The notes under the pieces are model-generated. The model saw only the letters and a program-made list of their open reading frames with translations, did not search any database and was not told where the DNA came from. From NCBI GenBank assembly GCA_023622545.1, contig JAMNZA010000042.1, forward strand, positions 1-36,568: DNA of 36,568 nucleotides, written 5' to 3'. Shown piece after piece: positions 8,671-15,682 of this stretch (its first letter is position 1; each line of letters begins with the position of its first letter). The DNA is from Methanobacteriota archaeon. Lineage in GTDB: Archaea; Methanobacteriota_B; Thermococci; Methanofastidiosales; Methanofastidiosaceae. The translations under genes were made by a program, and so were the position numbers.

Positions 8671-8994
8671 ATGGCTTTAACTGAATTAAATTATGAATTT
8701 AAGCCTGAAACCCCTAAAACAATTAAGGATGACTGGTCCCACATCGGCGTTGTTGCCAGCGGGGATCTTGAAGTCTTGATTGAAAAGGAAAATGCCCTCA
8801 AAGGGAAGACTAAAATCCACATATTAACGACAGTAGTTGGTTTTGACGACGTCTGGGAAACAGTTGTAAAGAAGTTCATTGATAAAACTGGACTTTCAGG
8901 TGTCAGAGTAAGCATAAATGACAACGCAGCAACACCCGCAGTAGTTATTAGAAGGCTACAGCAGGCAGTGGACAACGGAGGAGGTCTCCAATAA
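8671..8994 (+). CDS. mdcC: Malonate decarboxylase acyl carrier protein (delta subunit)
   Basis: 107 residues, standard for MdcC/MadE. This acyl carrier bears 2'-(5''-phosphoribosyl)-3'-dephospho-CoA, on whose thiol acetyl and malonyl groups ride. The attachment serine is most likely S30 in VVASGDLEVL, matching the family motif GSGDLE. The C-terminal DNAATPAVVIRRLQQA also matches MdcC. Its ATG follows the accC stop with no gap, and the ribosome site GGAGGGG lies at the end of accC. The prosthetic group is made and attached by the products at 12654-13505 and 12010-12657. ACP loading with acetate is expected from the ligase at 10883-12001. Confidence 0.9.
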   Translation: MALTELNYEFKPETPKTIKDDWSHIGVVASGDLEVLIEKENALKGKTKIHILTTVVGFDDVWETVVKKFIDKTGLSGVRVSINDNAATPAVVIRRLQQAVDNGGGLQ

Positions 8995-9003
8995 GGTGAT
9001 TCT

Positions 9004-9969
9004 ATGAAAATAAATTGGGATGATCTTCAAAGTAAGAGCTTTTATCAAGCAACTGCAAGAGAAAGAGCTTATGGAATGTTAGATAAAGATACCTTCAAAG
9101 AGTTACTTGGCCCAAGAGATAAAATGACAAGTCCACACTTGTTAATTCTTGGAGAGGCAGTTGAATTTGATGATGGTATTACAGTAGGTATTGGTAAGAT
9201 AAAGAAACACCCAGTATTTGTCGTTTCACAGGAAGGAAAATTCGTCGGCGGTGCACTTGGTGAAGTAAACGGAGCCAAGATGGCATATACACTAAAACTA
9301 GCCTTGAAAACCTATGAAAAGATGAAGGAAAAATACGGCACAGTCCCTGACGACAGAAAACCAATCTGTATAGTCTCATTTGACTCTGGTGGAGTTAGAC
9401 TTCATGAAGCAAATGCAGGACTTCTAATGCATTCTGAATCCATGGAGACAATATGGGAGCTTCAAAACAAGGTTCCTTACATTGCAATCACTGGAAGCAC
9501 AATAGGTGCCTACGGTGCACAGGGATTCGTATGTTTGAGTGCGGATGTTGTCATTGCAAATGACTTTGGTAGAATTGGTCTTACAGGTCCAGAAGTTATT
9601 CAACAGGAAGTTGGAAAGGACGAATTTGATGCATCAGACAGAGCCCTCATATGGAGGACAATGGGTGCCAGATCAAAATACATCCTTGGCGACGTTGATT
9701 ACTTGATAAAGGACACAATTGGAACATTCAGAGACACAATCGTTAATATGGTTGACGAGCCAATGAGCAAGATTTCAAAGACAAGAAAGGTGGGTTCACC
9801 ACAGCTTGTTGAGGAAAATCTTGAGGTAGTCAAACTTGCTGCTGAGAAGAAGATAAAAGATTCAAAGGACCTTTGGAAGATTTACGGAAATGAAAATGTT
9901 GATGAGATTCCAGAGATGTCACAGGAAAAGTTTCTTTCAGTTGTTAAAAGAAGACCAAGGAGGCATTAA
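9004..9969 (+). CDS. mdcD: Malonate decarboxylase beta subunit (carboxyltransferase half)
   Basis: 321 residues, somewhat longer than MdcD of biotin-independent systems (about 285) and nearer MadC. It is the first half of the crotonase-fold carboxyltransferase that removes the carboxyl of malonyl-ACP. In biotin-dependent systems it transfers that group to or from carboxybiotin. Seen: FDSGGVRLHEANAG near 126-139, the oxyanion-hole segment ITGSTIGAYGAQGFVCLSADVVIA, and GRIGLTGPEVI. ATG 9004 has AAGGTGA upstream, nine bases after mdcC ends. The stop is directly followed by the mdcE ATG. The biotin-pocket residues cannot be assigned from sequence alone. Confidence 0.9.
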   Translation: MKINWDDLQSKSFYQATARERAYGMLDKDTFKELLGPRDKMTSPHLLILGEAVEFDDGITVGIGKIKKHPVFVVSQEGKFVGGALGEVNGAKMAYTLKLALKTYEKMKEKYGTVPDDRKPICIVSFDSGGVRLHEANAGLLMHSESMETIWELQNKVPYIAITGSTIGAYGAQGFVCLSADVVIANDFGRIGLTGPEVIQQEVGKDEFDASDRALIWRTMGARSKYILGDVDYLIKDTIGTFRDTIVNMVDEPMSKISKTRKVGSPQLVEENLEVVKLAAEKKIKDSKDLWKIYGNENVDEIPEMSQEKFLSVVKRRPRRH

Positions 9970-10845
9970 ATGATTAAATCTTTAATTGGAAAGACAGATG
10001 AGGCAATACAACTAATCTTTGACAAAGATACTTTTCAGGAGAACGTTATTGGAAATACCCGCCTTGATAAAGACCTTGCACCACCAGTAATGGTTGGTCA
10101 GGCCATGATCGACGGTGAGGTATGTTCAGTTCTTGCAAACAACTCAAAGAGACCAAATCCAAGATTTAGAGTCGTTTACAGTGGAATCTTGGGAATGGAA
10201 GAAGCATACAAATTCTCACAGGCAATGTACGCAACAATCGAAGCAGACAAAGAAAGGCCAAAAGACAAAAAGAGACCAATAGTCTTACTAATCGATACAC
10301 CCGGTAACAGTCCAGGAAAAATTGAGGAAATCGTCGGAATGACAAAGGGAACAGCTTCCTACCAGTTCGCAATTGAAGACGCTAGACTTGCCGGTCACCC
10401 AGTAATTGGATTGATTATAGGCAGAGCAGTCAGCGGTGGATTCTTGTGTCACGGACTTCTATCGGACAGAATTCTTGCACTTCCAGCTGAATACGGTACA
10501 ATCGTACACGTCATGCCAACAACAAGTATTGCAGTTATTACAAAGATCCCTCTAGAGAGACTAAATGAGCTTGTAAAAACAAACCCAGTATTTGCTTCAG
10601 GTGCCGAATACTTCTATGACCTCGGTGGTATAGATGAGATGGTAAAGAGACCTGAAGACATGAGAGCAGCTATCATTAAATCAATAAAGGAAGTCAGAGC
10701 ACTCAGAAAACAGGGTAAGGAAGACCAGCTCGGAATTTGGCACAGAGGAGTAGTCGGTGCAGAAAGAGGCGGCAGACAGAAGAGAATGGAAGCCATCAAG
10801 AAGATGCAAGAAGAATACGAAAAGATGTTACCTGAACTAATTTAA
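9970..10845 (+). CDS. mdcE: Malonate decarboxylase gamma subunit (carboxyltransferase half)
   Basis: 291 residues; second half of the carboxyltransferase, pairing with MdcD. Family features: VLLIDTPGNSPGKIEE in the centre, GLIIGRAVSGGFLCHG (oxyanion-hole glycines), LPAEYGTIVHVMPTTSIAVITKIPLERL, and the basic C-terminal segment. It is longer than MdcE of Klebsiella-like systems (about 240-270), closer to MadD. ATG 9970 directly follows the mdcD stop, with GGAGG inside the mdcD 3' end, so the two subunits are translationally coupled as expected for a heterodimer. It is followed by a T-rich stretch and the ligase gene. Confidence 0.9.
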   Translation: MIKSLIGKTDEAIQLIFDKDTFQENVIGNTRLDKDLAPPVMVGQAMIDGEVCSVLANNSKRPNPRFRVVYSGILGMEEAYKFSQAMYATIEADKERPKDKKRPIVLLIDTPGNSPGKIEEIVGMTKGTASYQFAIEDARLAGHPVIGLIIGRAVSGGFLCHGLLSDRILALPAEYGTIVHVMPTTSIAVITKIPLERLNELVKTNPVFASGAEYFYDLGGIDEMVKRPEDMRAAIIKSIKEVRALRKQGKEDQLGIWHRGVVGAERGGRQKRMEAIKKMQEEYEKMLPELI

Positions 10846-10874
10846 TAATTTTCCTTTTTTTTTAAATTTTTGAG
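10846..10874 (+). terminator. T-rich intra-operon stretch, possible partial terminator
   Basis: The 37-nt gap between mdcE and the ligase gene has T runs (ATTTTCC then nine Ts, AAA, five Ts) resembling an archaeal termination signal. A ribosome site TGAGG follows. It may lower expression of the assembly genes relative to the catalytic subunits. This is inferred from base composition only. Confidence 0.3.
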
Positions 10875-10882
10875 GAATTGCA

Positions 10883-12001
10883 ATGGAAAAAAAAATAAAT
10901 CCGTTTTTTGAAGAATTAAAAGATAGTGTTGAAACCTTTTCTACTGTTCCATCTTTTGATGAGATGAAAAGAAGAACTCTTGCTGACAAGGGTATAAACG
11001 GACCCACAGCAGCACATGTCGTGGAAGAAGTACACACACCACTTAATTATGCTTATATCACTTTCACCACAGGCACAACAGCCTGGCAAAATATCGTGGG
11101 AATCACACCAAATGAAAAAGAGTATAGAAAAGAAGTTGGTAAAAATGCCTTGAGAATGGCAGGTGTGAAAGAGGGCCACAAAGCAATGTTTTGCTACCCA
11201 CCATTATTAAATGCAATAACAAGAGGGGCATTAGAAGAGCTAGGTGTAACGTGGACATTTCTCACAAAATCATCTAGGGATTCTTTTCTTATGGATCTTT
11301 ACTTTAAAGAGCCTACAGTAATTTTTGGTGAATCGTCATTTCTAAAGTGTGCATTAAATGATGCCATAAGATTGAACTTGGTTGATGACTTACCAAAGGT
11401 TGACATTGTAAACTGTATTGGAACCCCTCTAGACCTAGAAGCAGTAGATACCATACGCGAAATACTAGGCGCAAGAGTAAATGATATTTATGGGACTCAG
11501 GAGTTTGGCTGGATTACAATGAACGGAAAGCCAGTAAGAGAGGACATTGCTTTTGTTAGATCTGATGTGGGTCAAGAGTTTAAAGAGGCGGTTGTTGGAG
11601 GGCTACCAACTGGAGACAGTTTCCCAGTAGTTGATTCAGGTCACGTCCTCGATAAGGACGGTAAAATAATAACATACATGAGGAAGAGAACTCAGCCTGA
11701 CTATGAGATCTATGTTAGAGAAACTACACTGTCCGCATTTCAGACAATTGAAAGGGCATGCAGAAGTATCCTAAGAATAAAATCAAAGGTAGCAAAGGTA
11801 ACTGAGGATGTTGTACTTAACTCAGATAGAACTGTCCTTGAGCTTAAACCATCAATAATACCAAAAGGGTATGAAGAAAATAATGAGCCAATTCTCATAG
11901 AAGGCCCAACTAAGACCAAGATGTTTGACCTACTTGTTCAGGCTCAGCTAGATTATCAAACTTTAAGTGTCACAGACCCTTGCTGGATTAAAGGAAGGTA
12001 A
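10883..12001 (+). CDS. Short ANL-type acyl ligase, probable acetate:ACP ligase (MadH role)
   Basis: 372 residues. In malonate decarboxylase systems the ACP must be acetylated before use. In Malonomonas the ligase MadH does this, and the position here, right after the carboxyltransferase genes and before mdcG, suggests the same job. Seen: an adenylation P-loop-like YITFTTGTTA at 58-67 (family norm TSGTTGxPK), a core motif IYGTQEFGW at 202-210 (norm YGxTE), and DSGHVLDKDGKI near 253, like the motif around the ribose-binding Asp. The usual about 110-residue C-terminal lid domain with its catalytic lysine seems short or divergent, and the P-loop lysine is missing. An inactive or unusual adenylate-former is possible. 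ATG 10883 follows TGAGG. Confidence 0.65.
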   Translation: MEKKINPFFEELKDSVETFSTVPSFDEMKRRTLADKGINGPTAAHVVEEVHTPLNYAYITFTTGTTAWQNIVGITPNEKEYRKEVGKNALRMAGVKEGHKAMFCYPPLLNAITRGALEELGVTWTFLTKSSRDSFLMDLYFKEPTVIFGESSFLKCALNDAIRLNLVDDLPKVDIVNCIGTPLDLEAVDTIREILGARVNDIYGTQEFGWITMNGKPVREDIAFVRSDVGQEFKEAVVGGLPTGDSFPVVDSGHVLDKDGKIITYMRKRTQPDYEIYVRETTLSAFQTIERACRSILRIKSKVAKVTEDVVLNSDRTVLELKPSIIPKGYEENNEPILIEGPTKTKMFDLLVQAQLDYQTLSVTDPCWIKGR

Positions 12002-12009
12002 AATAAAAT

Positions 12010-12657
12010 ATGATCTTCCAGAGACACGACCTAGTTTTTGCAGACTGGAAAAGCATCGATACTTCAGTAATTAAAAATGAGGATTTTAGGAATCTTATTA
12101 TTCAAAGCAAGATACCCGGGATTGTTAGAAGGGATGAAAAAGACGTAACAGATGGGGAAAATTATTACACTGAAAATGAGAAAGTGTTCATTGGATTTGT
12201 CCACCCGGTAACTGTCCAGGGCAGAAGGCTTCGATTTGGCTCATCTATCCAAGGAAATAAAATTACTAAGTTGATATCCCCTTATGAAGTATCTAACTTT
12301 GAATTTGAGGCAAGAACACCATCACTAAAGGCGTTGACAGATATAAGGCAAAGTTATAATGTAGGTGTTTGGGGATCGGCATCTTTAGAGATTGTAACTG
12401 AATACCCTTACACTCACGACATGTCTGACCTTGATCTTATTGTTAAGAATTATCAACCTGATGTCCTGATTGAATTATTATCCAAATGCAATGAGCTTGA
12501 ATCTTCATTTGGTATCAAAATAGACGTCGAAATATACCTTAAAAATGGGTACGGCATAAACCTTAAAGAGTATGTTTCCGAGAGCGATACATTGCTAGGC
12601 AAAGGACTAAGGGATGTTATACTAATTAAAAGAAAAAGTGTTGAGGCATATCTATGA
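12010..12657 (+). CDS. mdcG: Phosphoribosyl-dephospho-CoA transferase (holo-ACP synthase MdcG)
   Basis: 215 residues, normal for MdcG/MadK. It transfers the triphosphoribosyl-dephospho-CoA precursor onto the serine of MdcC, releasing pyrophosphate. Seen: N-terminal RHDLV at 5-9 (family RHDLVW), then the nucleotidyltransferase signature GVWGSASLE at 119-127 followed by D140-L-D142-L, the metal-binding acidic pair. The start at 12010 follows AAGGTAAAATAAA, which includes the previous stop. Its own stop overlaps the start of the next gene as ATGA. MdcG presence argues that MdcC is a true prosthetic-group carrier and not a phosphopantetheine ACP. Confidence 0.85.
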   Translation: MIFQRHDLVFADWKSIDTSVIKNEDFRNLIIQSKIPGIVRRDEKDVTDGENYYTENEKVFIGFVHPVTVQGRRLRFGSSIQGNKITKLISPYEVSNFEFEARTPSLKALTDIRQSYNVGVWGSASLEIVTEYPYTHDMSDLDLIVKNYQPDVLIELLSKCNELESSFGIKIDVEIYLKNGYGINLKEYVSESDTLLGKGLRDVILIKRKSVEAYL

Positions 12658-13505
12658 AAAAAGTTGACATATTGGGCGAGCTTGCAACAAGAAGCATCTT
12701 ACTTGAAGTATCATCACACCCAAAACCGGGGCTTGTTACACCGTTTTCACAAGGCGCCCACAGGGATATGAACTTCACACTATTTATGAAAAGCACTGCA
12801 GTATTGAGCCAGGGATTTAAAGAAGTTTCAAACTTTGGTTACAACTATAAAGGTGACCTGGAGAAAATGCTGCCCCCTCTAAGAAAGCTAGGCCTCGATG
12901 TTGAAGAGAGGATGTTTAAGGTTACAAATGGCGTCAATACACAAAAAGGGCTTATATTCCTGTTTTATCTTATCCTGGGATCATCTGGTTACCTATTGAG
13001 TAAACGTAGACTGTCACCAAAAAATGTTTCTTCTTCAGTTTCAAAGATAACTAGTGGCATCACAAAAAAGGAGCTTGCACCTGTAAAAAAAAGTAAGAAA
13101 GCCCTTTCAAAGGGAGAGAAAACTTTTGTGGCCCATGGCATCACGGGAATTAGAGGGGAGGTAGAAAAGGGCCTTCCTTCCGTCATGCAAATTGGATTGC
13201 CTGAATTCAAAAAGGCATATGAAACAACAAATGACATTAATAAATCATCACTCCATGCACTTATTGCGTTGATGTCTTCTGTAGAGGACACTAACATCAT
13301 CTCAAGAAATGGAATTGATGTTTACTATGAAGTTCAAAAAAAGGCTTCAGAGATCCTTGAAGTTGGGGGAGTTTTGACACCAGTTGGATTATCAAAGATA
13401 ATAGACCTTGAAATGGAATTTCTTAAAAGAAATATTAGCCCTGGCGGGTCTGCAGACCTATTGAGTGCAACACTCTACTTTTATTTCTTAGAAAAGGAGA
13501 TATAG
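12654..13505 (+). CDS. mdcB: Triphosphoribosyl-dephospho-CoA synthase (MdcB/CitG family)
   Basis: 283 residues. It makes 2'-(5''-triphosphoribosyl)-3'-dephospho-CoA from ATP and dephospho-CoA, the donor used by MdcG. Seen: HPKPGLVTP at 22-30, GAHRDMNF at 34-41, GVNTQKGLIF at 93-102 and the C-terminal PGGSADLLSATL, all CitG/MdcB signatures. One usually conserved His is Gln here (NTQKG for NTHKG). CitG also serves citrate lyase, but no citDEF genes are present and the neighbours are malonate genes, so MdcB is the better name. Its ATG overlaps the mdcG stop (ATGA). Confidence 0.87.
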   Translation: MKKVDILGELATRSILLEVSSHPKPGLVTPFSQGAHRDMNFTLFMKSTAVLSQGFKEVSNFGYNYKGDLEKMLPPLRKLGLDVEERMFKVTNGVNTQKGLIFLFYLILGSSGYLLSKRRLSPKNVSSSVSKITSGITKKELAPVKKSKKALSKGEKTFVAHGITGIRGEVEKGLPSVMQIGLPEFKKAYETTNDINKSSLHALIALMSSVEDTNIISRNGIDVYYEVQKKASEILEVGGVLTPVGLSKIIDLEMEFLKRNISPGGSADLLSATLYFYFLEKEI

Positions 13506-13516
13506 AGGGGTAATAT

Positions 13517-13624
13517 TTGACAGACGCTCAAACACTTATACTTGCAATCTTATTGAGGATCTCCATACCAGTTATCCTAGTCGTGGCAATATTTTATTTC
13601 TACAATAAGAAGAGAAAAAATTAA
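13517..13624 (+). CDS. 35-residue single-span membrane peptide at operon end
   Basis: A short TTG-initiated frame (TTG 13517, stop TAA 13622-13624) preceded by GAGGGG six to seven bases upstream. It reads TDAQTLILAILLRISIPV, continues hydrophobic through VILVVAIFYFY, and ends NKKRKN. That is one transmembrane helix with a strongly basic cytoplasmic tail. It lies 11 nt after mdcB in the same direction and so is probably the last gene of the malonate operon. I do not recognise it. It is far too short for a transporter or MadB, but could anchor the complex to the membrane. Its stop codon overlaps the stop of the opposite-strand gene through a shared TTAA. Confidence 0.45.
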   Translation: MTDAQTLILAILLRISIPVILVVAIFYFYNKKRKN

Positions 13625-13929
13625 TCCCAAAACTCTTCAATTAGTATCGATGCAAGGAAACATAACCCCGAGTTTTTTATCCCCCAATATCTCTCTATCT
13701 GTGGCCTAGCAGTGTCCAATAGCTTCTTTAACCGTTCATTGATCTCGGCATACTCATCGCTTGTTAGTATGGTCACAGCAACATGCCTAGAAAGAAACTG
13801 CATAAGCGTTTTATCTTCGATATGATCCTCTATCTCCTTAATTTTTATGTTGTACTCTGACGAGTCTATCGCACATATTATTTCAAAAATTAAATTCTTT
13901 ATAGCACTAGAGGATATATCGTTTGCCAT
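13621..13929 (-). CDS. Hypothetical protein (102 aa)
   Basis: A soluble, mostly helical acidic protein without signal peptide or membrane segment and with three cysteines. I recognise no family. It is convergent with the malonate operon, sharing overlapping stop codons, and divergent from the secreted DUF2927-like gene at 14024, sharing a 94-bp A+T-rich gap. The opening ATG at 13929 is the only reasonable start; no clear Shine-Dalgarno is seen. It may be an unrelated single gene. Confidence 0.6.
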   Translation of the reverse strand: MANDISSSAIKNLIFEIICAIDSSEYNIKIKEIEDHIEDKTLMQFLSRHVAVTILTSDEYAEINERLKKLLDTARPQIERYWGIKNSGLCFLASILIEEFWD

Positions 13930-14023
13930 AATAATCTACAATATTCAAGCACATGAGTTTATTAATTTTATTATTAATTAGGCACAGGGATATTATTATA
14001 AATTCTAAATTCGATTTAATATC

Positions 14024-14716
14024 GTGGCGAAAATTAAAATCTGTTTTGCACTTGTTTTGCTTTTACTCTTAGTAACAGAATGCTGCATATTCACTGAAGA
14101 TGACTTCTTCCCAGACAAATCAGATGAACAAAATTCTAGGTATACAGAAAGCGAAATAGAATACTTCGAAGAGATTGCCTTGGGCACTGAATACGGTAAT
14201 ACGGACCAAGTTATAAGAAAATGGAACAACGATATAAAAATAAAAGTCAACGGTGCGCCAACACAAAAGGATCTCGATGCCCTAGATAAAGTTGTATCTG
14301 ATATAGATTCTATAATTGGAGAAAAGATACCCATTTCTATAGTTGAAGAAAACGCTAACATTTCCATAAATTTTGTTCCAACTTCAGAGTTTTCAATATG
14401 CGAGGCAGTTCCAGGTAATTATGGATATTTCAATTGCAAGTGGGAAAACAATCTGATATACAAATGTGACATCTGCATTGCGACAGATATCTACCAGGAA
14501 GAAAGGTCACACATGATAAGAGAAGAAGTTACCCAGTCTCTTGGGCTGATGAACGATTCGGAGAAGTATAGAAACAGTATCTTCTTCCAGGGGTATTCTG
14601 CAACACAAAAGTATGTAGAGATAGATAGAAAATTGATTGAGATACTCTACATTGATGAAATTAAACCTGGAATGAGGAAAAAAGAAGTAGAATCTATTTT
14701 AAGGGATATCTCCTAA
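14024..14716 (+). CDS. Exported DUF2927-like protein with degenerate zincin motif
   Basis: 230 residues starting at GTG 14024. A hydrophobic signal (ALVLLLLLVTEC, near 9-20) with C20/C21 suggests export, perhaps as a lipoprotein. The mature part contains REEVTQSLGLMND near 164-176, then NSIFFQGYS, a pattern I associate with DUF2927. This motif lines up with the metzincin helix HExxHxxGxxH, but the histidines are replaced (E, Q and N), so zinc hydrolysis is unlikely. Four Cys around 126-152 may form disulfides. The C-terminal KPGMRKKEVESIL resembles a SmpA/OmlA-type repeat end. It appears to stand alone. Confidence 0.6.
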   Translation: MAKIKICFALVLLLLLVTECCIFTEDDFFPDKSDEQNSRYTESEIEYFEEIALGTEYGNTDQVIRKWNNDIKIKVNGAPTQKDLDALDKVVSDIDSIIGEKIPISIVEENANISINFVPTSEFSICEAVPGNYGYFNCKWENNLIYKCDICIATDIYQEERSHMIREEVTQSLGLMNDSEKYRNSIFFQGYSATQKYVEIDRKLIEILYIDEIKPGMRKKEVESILRDIS

Positions 14717-14738
14717 CTTTTGGATAAATAGATACTAT

Positions 14739-14746
14739 TTTAAATA
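14739..14746 (+). promoter_or_regulatory. TATA box of the 57-aa membrane protein gene
   Basis: TTTAAATAT is centred about 23 nt before ATG 14766 with no ribosome site between, giving a leaderless transcript. Confidence 0.45.
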
Positions 14747-14765
14747 TGTATCAAAGAGTCAATTC

Positions 14766-14939
14766 ATGAATATTCGACTGTTATTAGGATGTTTGTGCAT
14801 TGGGAATGGAGTTGCCGGAATTATTACGCCAATAATGTACAAGGTAAATTTTGATAGTATCAGCATAATAGTAACTATTCTGTCATTTGCAGCAGGATTT
14901 TATATACTACATAGCGAAATCAACAAATCTAAGAAATAA
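14766..14939 (+). CDS. Small two-helix membrane protein (57 aa)
   Basis: ATG 14766 to TAA 14937-14939. Two hydrophobic segments are visible: about 4-24 (LLLGCLCIGNGVAGIITPIM) and about 31-48 (ISIIVTILSFAAGFYIL), joined by a short polar loop and ending in a basic tail (NKSKK). I know no family for it. The TATA box immediately upstream and clean hydropathy support a real gene. It fills most of the 324-nt gap between the DUF2927-like and NYN genes. Confidence 0.55.
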   Translation: MNIRLLLGCLCIGNGVAGIITPIMYKVNFDSISIIVTILSFAAGFYILHSEINKSKK

Positions 14940-15008
14940 TATTACATTTTGTTTGACAGTATTGGATAAATTTAAAAGCTCATTGCGTATTTATCTATTC
15001 GTCACAAC

Positions 15009-15018
15009 TTTAAATATT
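15009..15018 (+). promoter_or_regulatory. TATA box of the NYN-domain gene
   Basis: TTTAAATATT is centred about 27 nt upstream of ATG 15041. A weak GGTGG at 15032-15036 could serve as a ribosome site, so a very short leader or none is expected. A second TATA-like TTTAAAAG lies near 14970. Confidence 0.4.
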
Positions 15019-15040
15019 TGTTACAACTGTCGGTGGAAAT

Positions 15041-15610
15041 ATGGTTGAAAGATTTAGATCTATTACAAGTGTAGGTAGAGGTTTTAGCCGGTATATGGGT
15101 TCTATATCCCGCAAGAAAAGAAAAGCGGATAGAATGATTGGTCTTTTGATAGACGGGCCCAATATACTAAGGAAAGAATTTGATATTAATCTTGAGGACA
15201 TAAAGAAGATCCTAGAGGACATGGGAGATATTAGAATAGGTAAAGTTCTTTTGAATCAATTTGCCCCACATGGCCTTATTGAAGCTATAGCAAACCAAGG
15301 ATTTGATGCAATCGTCGTTACCGGAGACATCGACGTTAGAATGGGTGTCGAGGCAATGGAAATAATCTACAATGAAAACATTAACACTGTTGCAATAGCT
15401 ACCAGAGATGCAGATTTTGTCCCAATAGTTGCAAAGGCTAAAGAGCACGGAAAAGAAACAATAGTCATTGGAGCTGAGCCAGGATTTTCAATTGCCCTAC
15501 AGAACTCAGGCGATTTTGTTATCAAGATGGGAAAGATCCCACCTGAGGCTGAATTGGCTGAAGAAGAAGAGCTTCGCATTGAAGGCGAAGACTTGGAAGA
15601 TTCCTATTAA
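15041..15610 (+). CDS. NYN-domain protein (TIGR00288-like, LabA/DUF88 family)
   Basis: 189 residues. A basic N-terminal tail of about 30 residues (RKKRK near 24-29) precedes a PIN-like NYN nuclease fold: LLIDGPNILRKEF near 34-46, TGDIDVRMGVE near 89-99 and ATRDADFVPIV near 116-126. These supply the four conserved acidic residues of the active site. An acidic tail (EEEELRIEGEDLED) ends the protein. NYN domains are predicted RNases. The archaeal family is widely conserved but to my knowledge of unknown substrate. Its neighbours (a winged-helix protein, ThpR and Cca) suggest RNA processing. ATG 15041 gives the tail seen in relatives; a start at 15134 is possible. Confidence 0.8.
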   Translation: MVERFRSITSVGRGFSRYMGSISRKKRKADRMIGLLIDGPNILRKEFDINLEDIKKILEDMGDIRIGKVLLNQFAPHGLIEAIANQGFDAIVVTGDIDVRMGVEAMEIIYNENINTVAIATRDADFVPIVAKAKEHGKETIVIGAEPGFSIALQNSGDFVIKMGKIPPEAELAEEEELRIEGEDLEDSY

Positions 15611-15640
15611 TTTTTATTTTTCTCCTCTTTTTTTTAAAGT
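15611..15640 (+). terminator. T-rich terminator after NYN gene
   Basis: Directly after the NYN stop the strand runs TTTTTATTTTTCTCCTC followed by eight Ts, with no stable hairpin. This is typical of archaeal oligo-T termination. A new TATA box follows within 15 nt. Confidence 0.5.
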
Positions 15641-15652
15641 CTTCTAGTAAGT

Positions 15653-15660
15653 TTTATAAG
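15653..15660 (+). promoter_or_regulatory. TATA box for the 15683-18475 operon (leaderless)
   Basis: TTTATAAG is centred about 26 nt before GTG 15683, with no ribosome site in the gap. Confidence 0.5.
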
Positions 15661-15682
15661 TTTTGAATACATTAATAGTAGA

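Noticed and set aside
5038-10845. Glutaconyl-CoA, methylmalonyl-CoA or oxaloacetate decarboxylase complex
   Set aside because: MdcA and the MdcC ACP with its prosthetic-group genes are specific to malonate systems, and no membrane decarboxylase subunit is present.
12654-13505. CitG of a citrate lyase system
   Set aside because: No citC, citD, citE or citF in the window; the adjacent mdcG and mdcACDE genes make the malonate role more likely.
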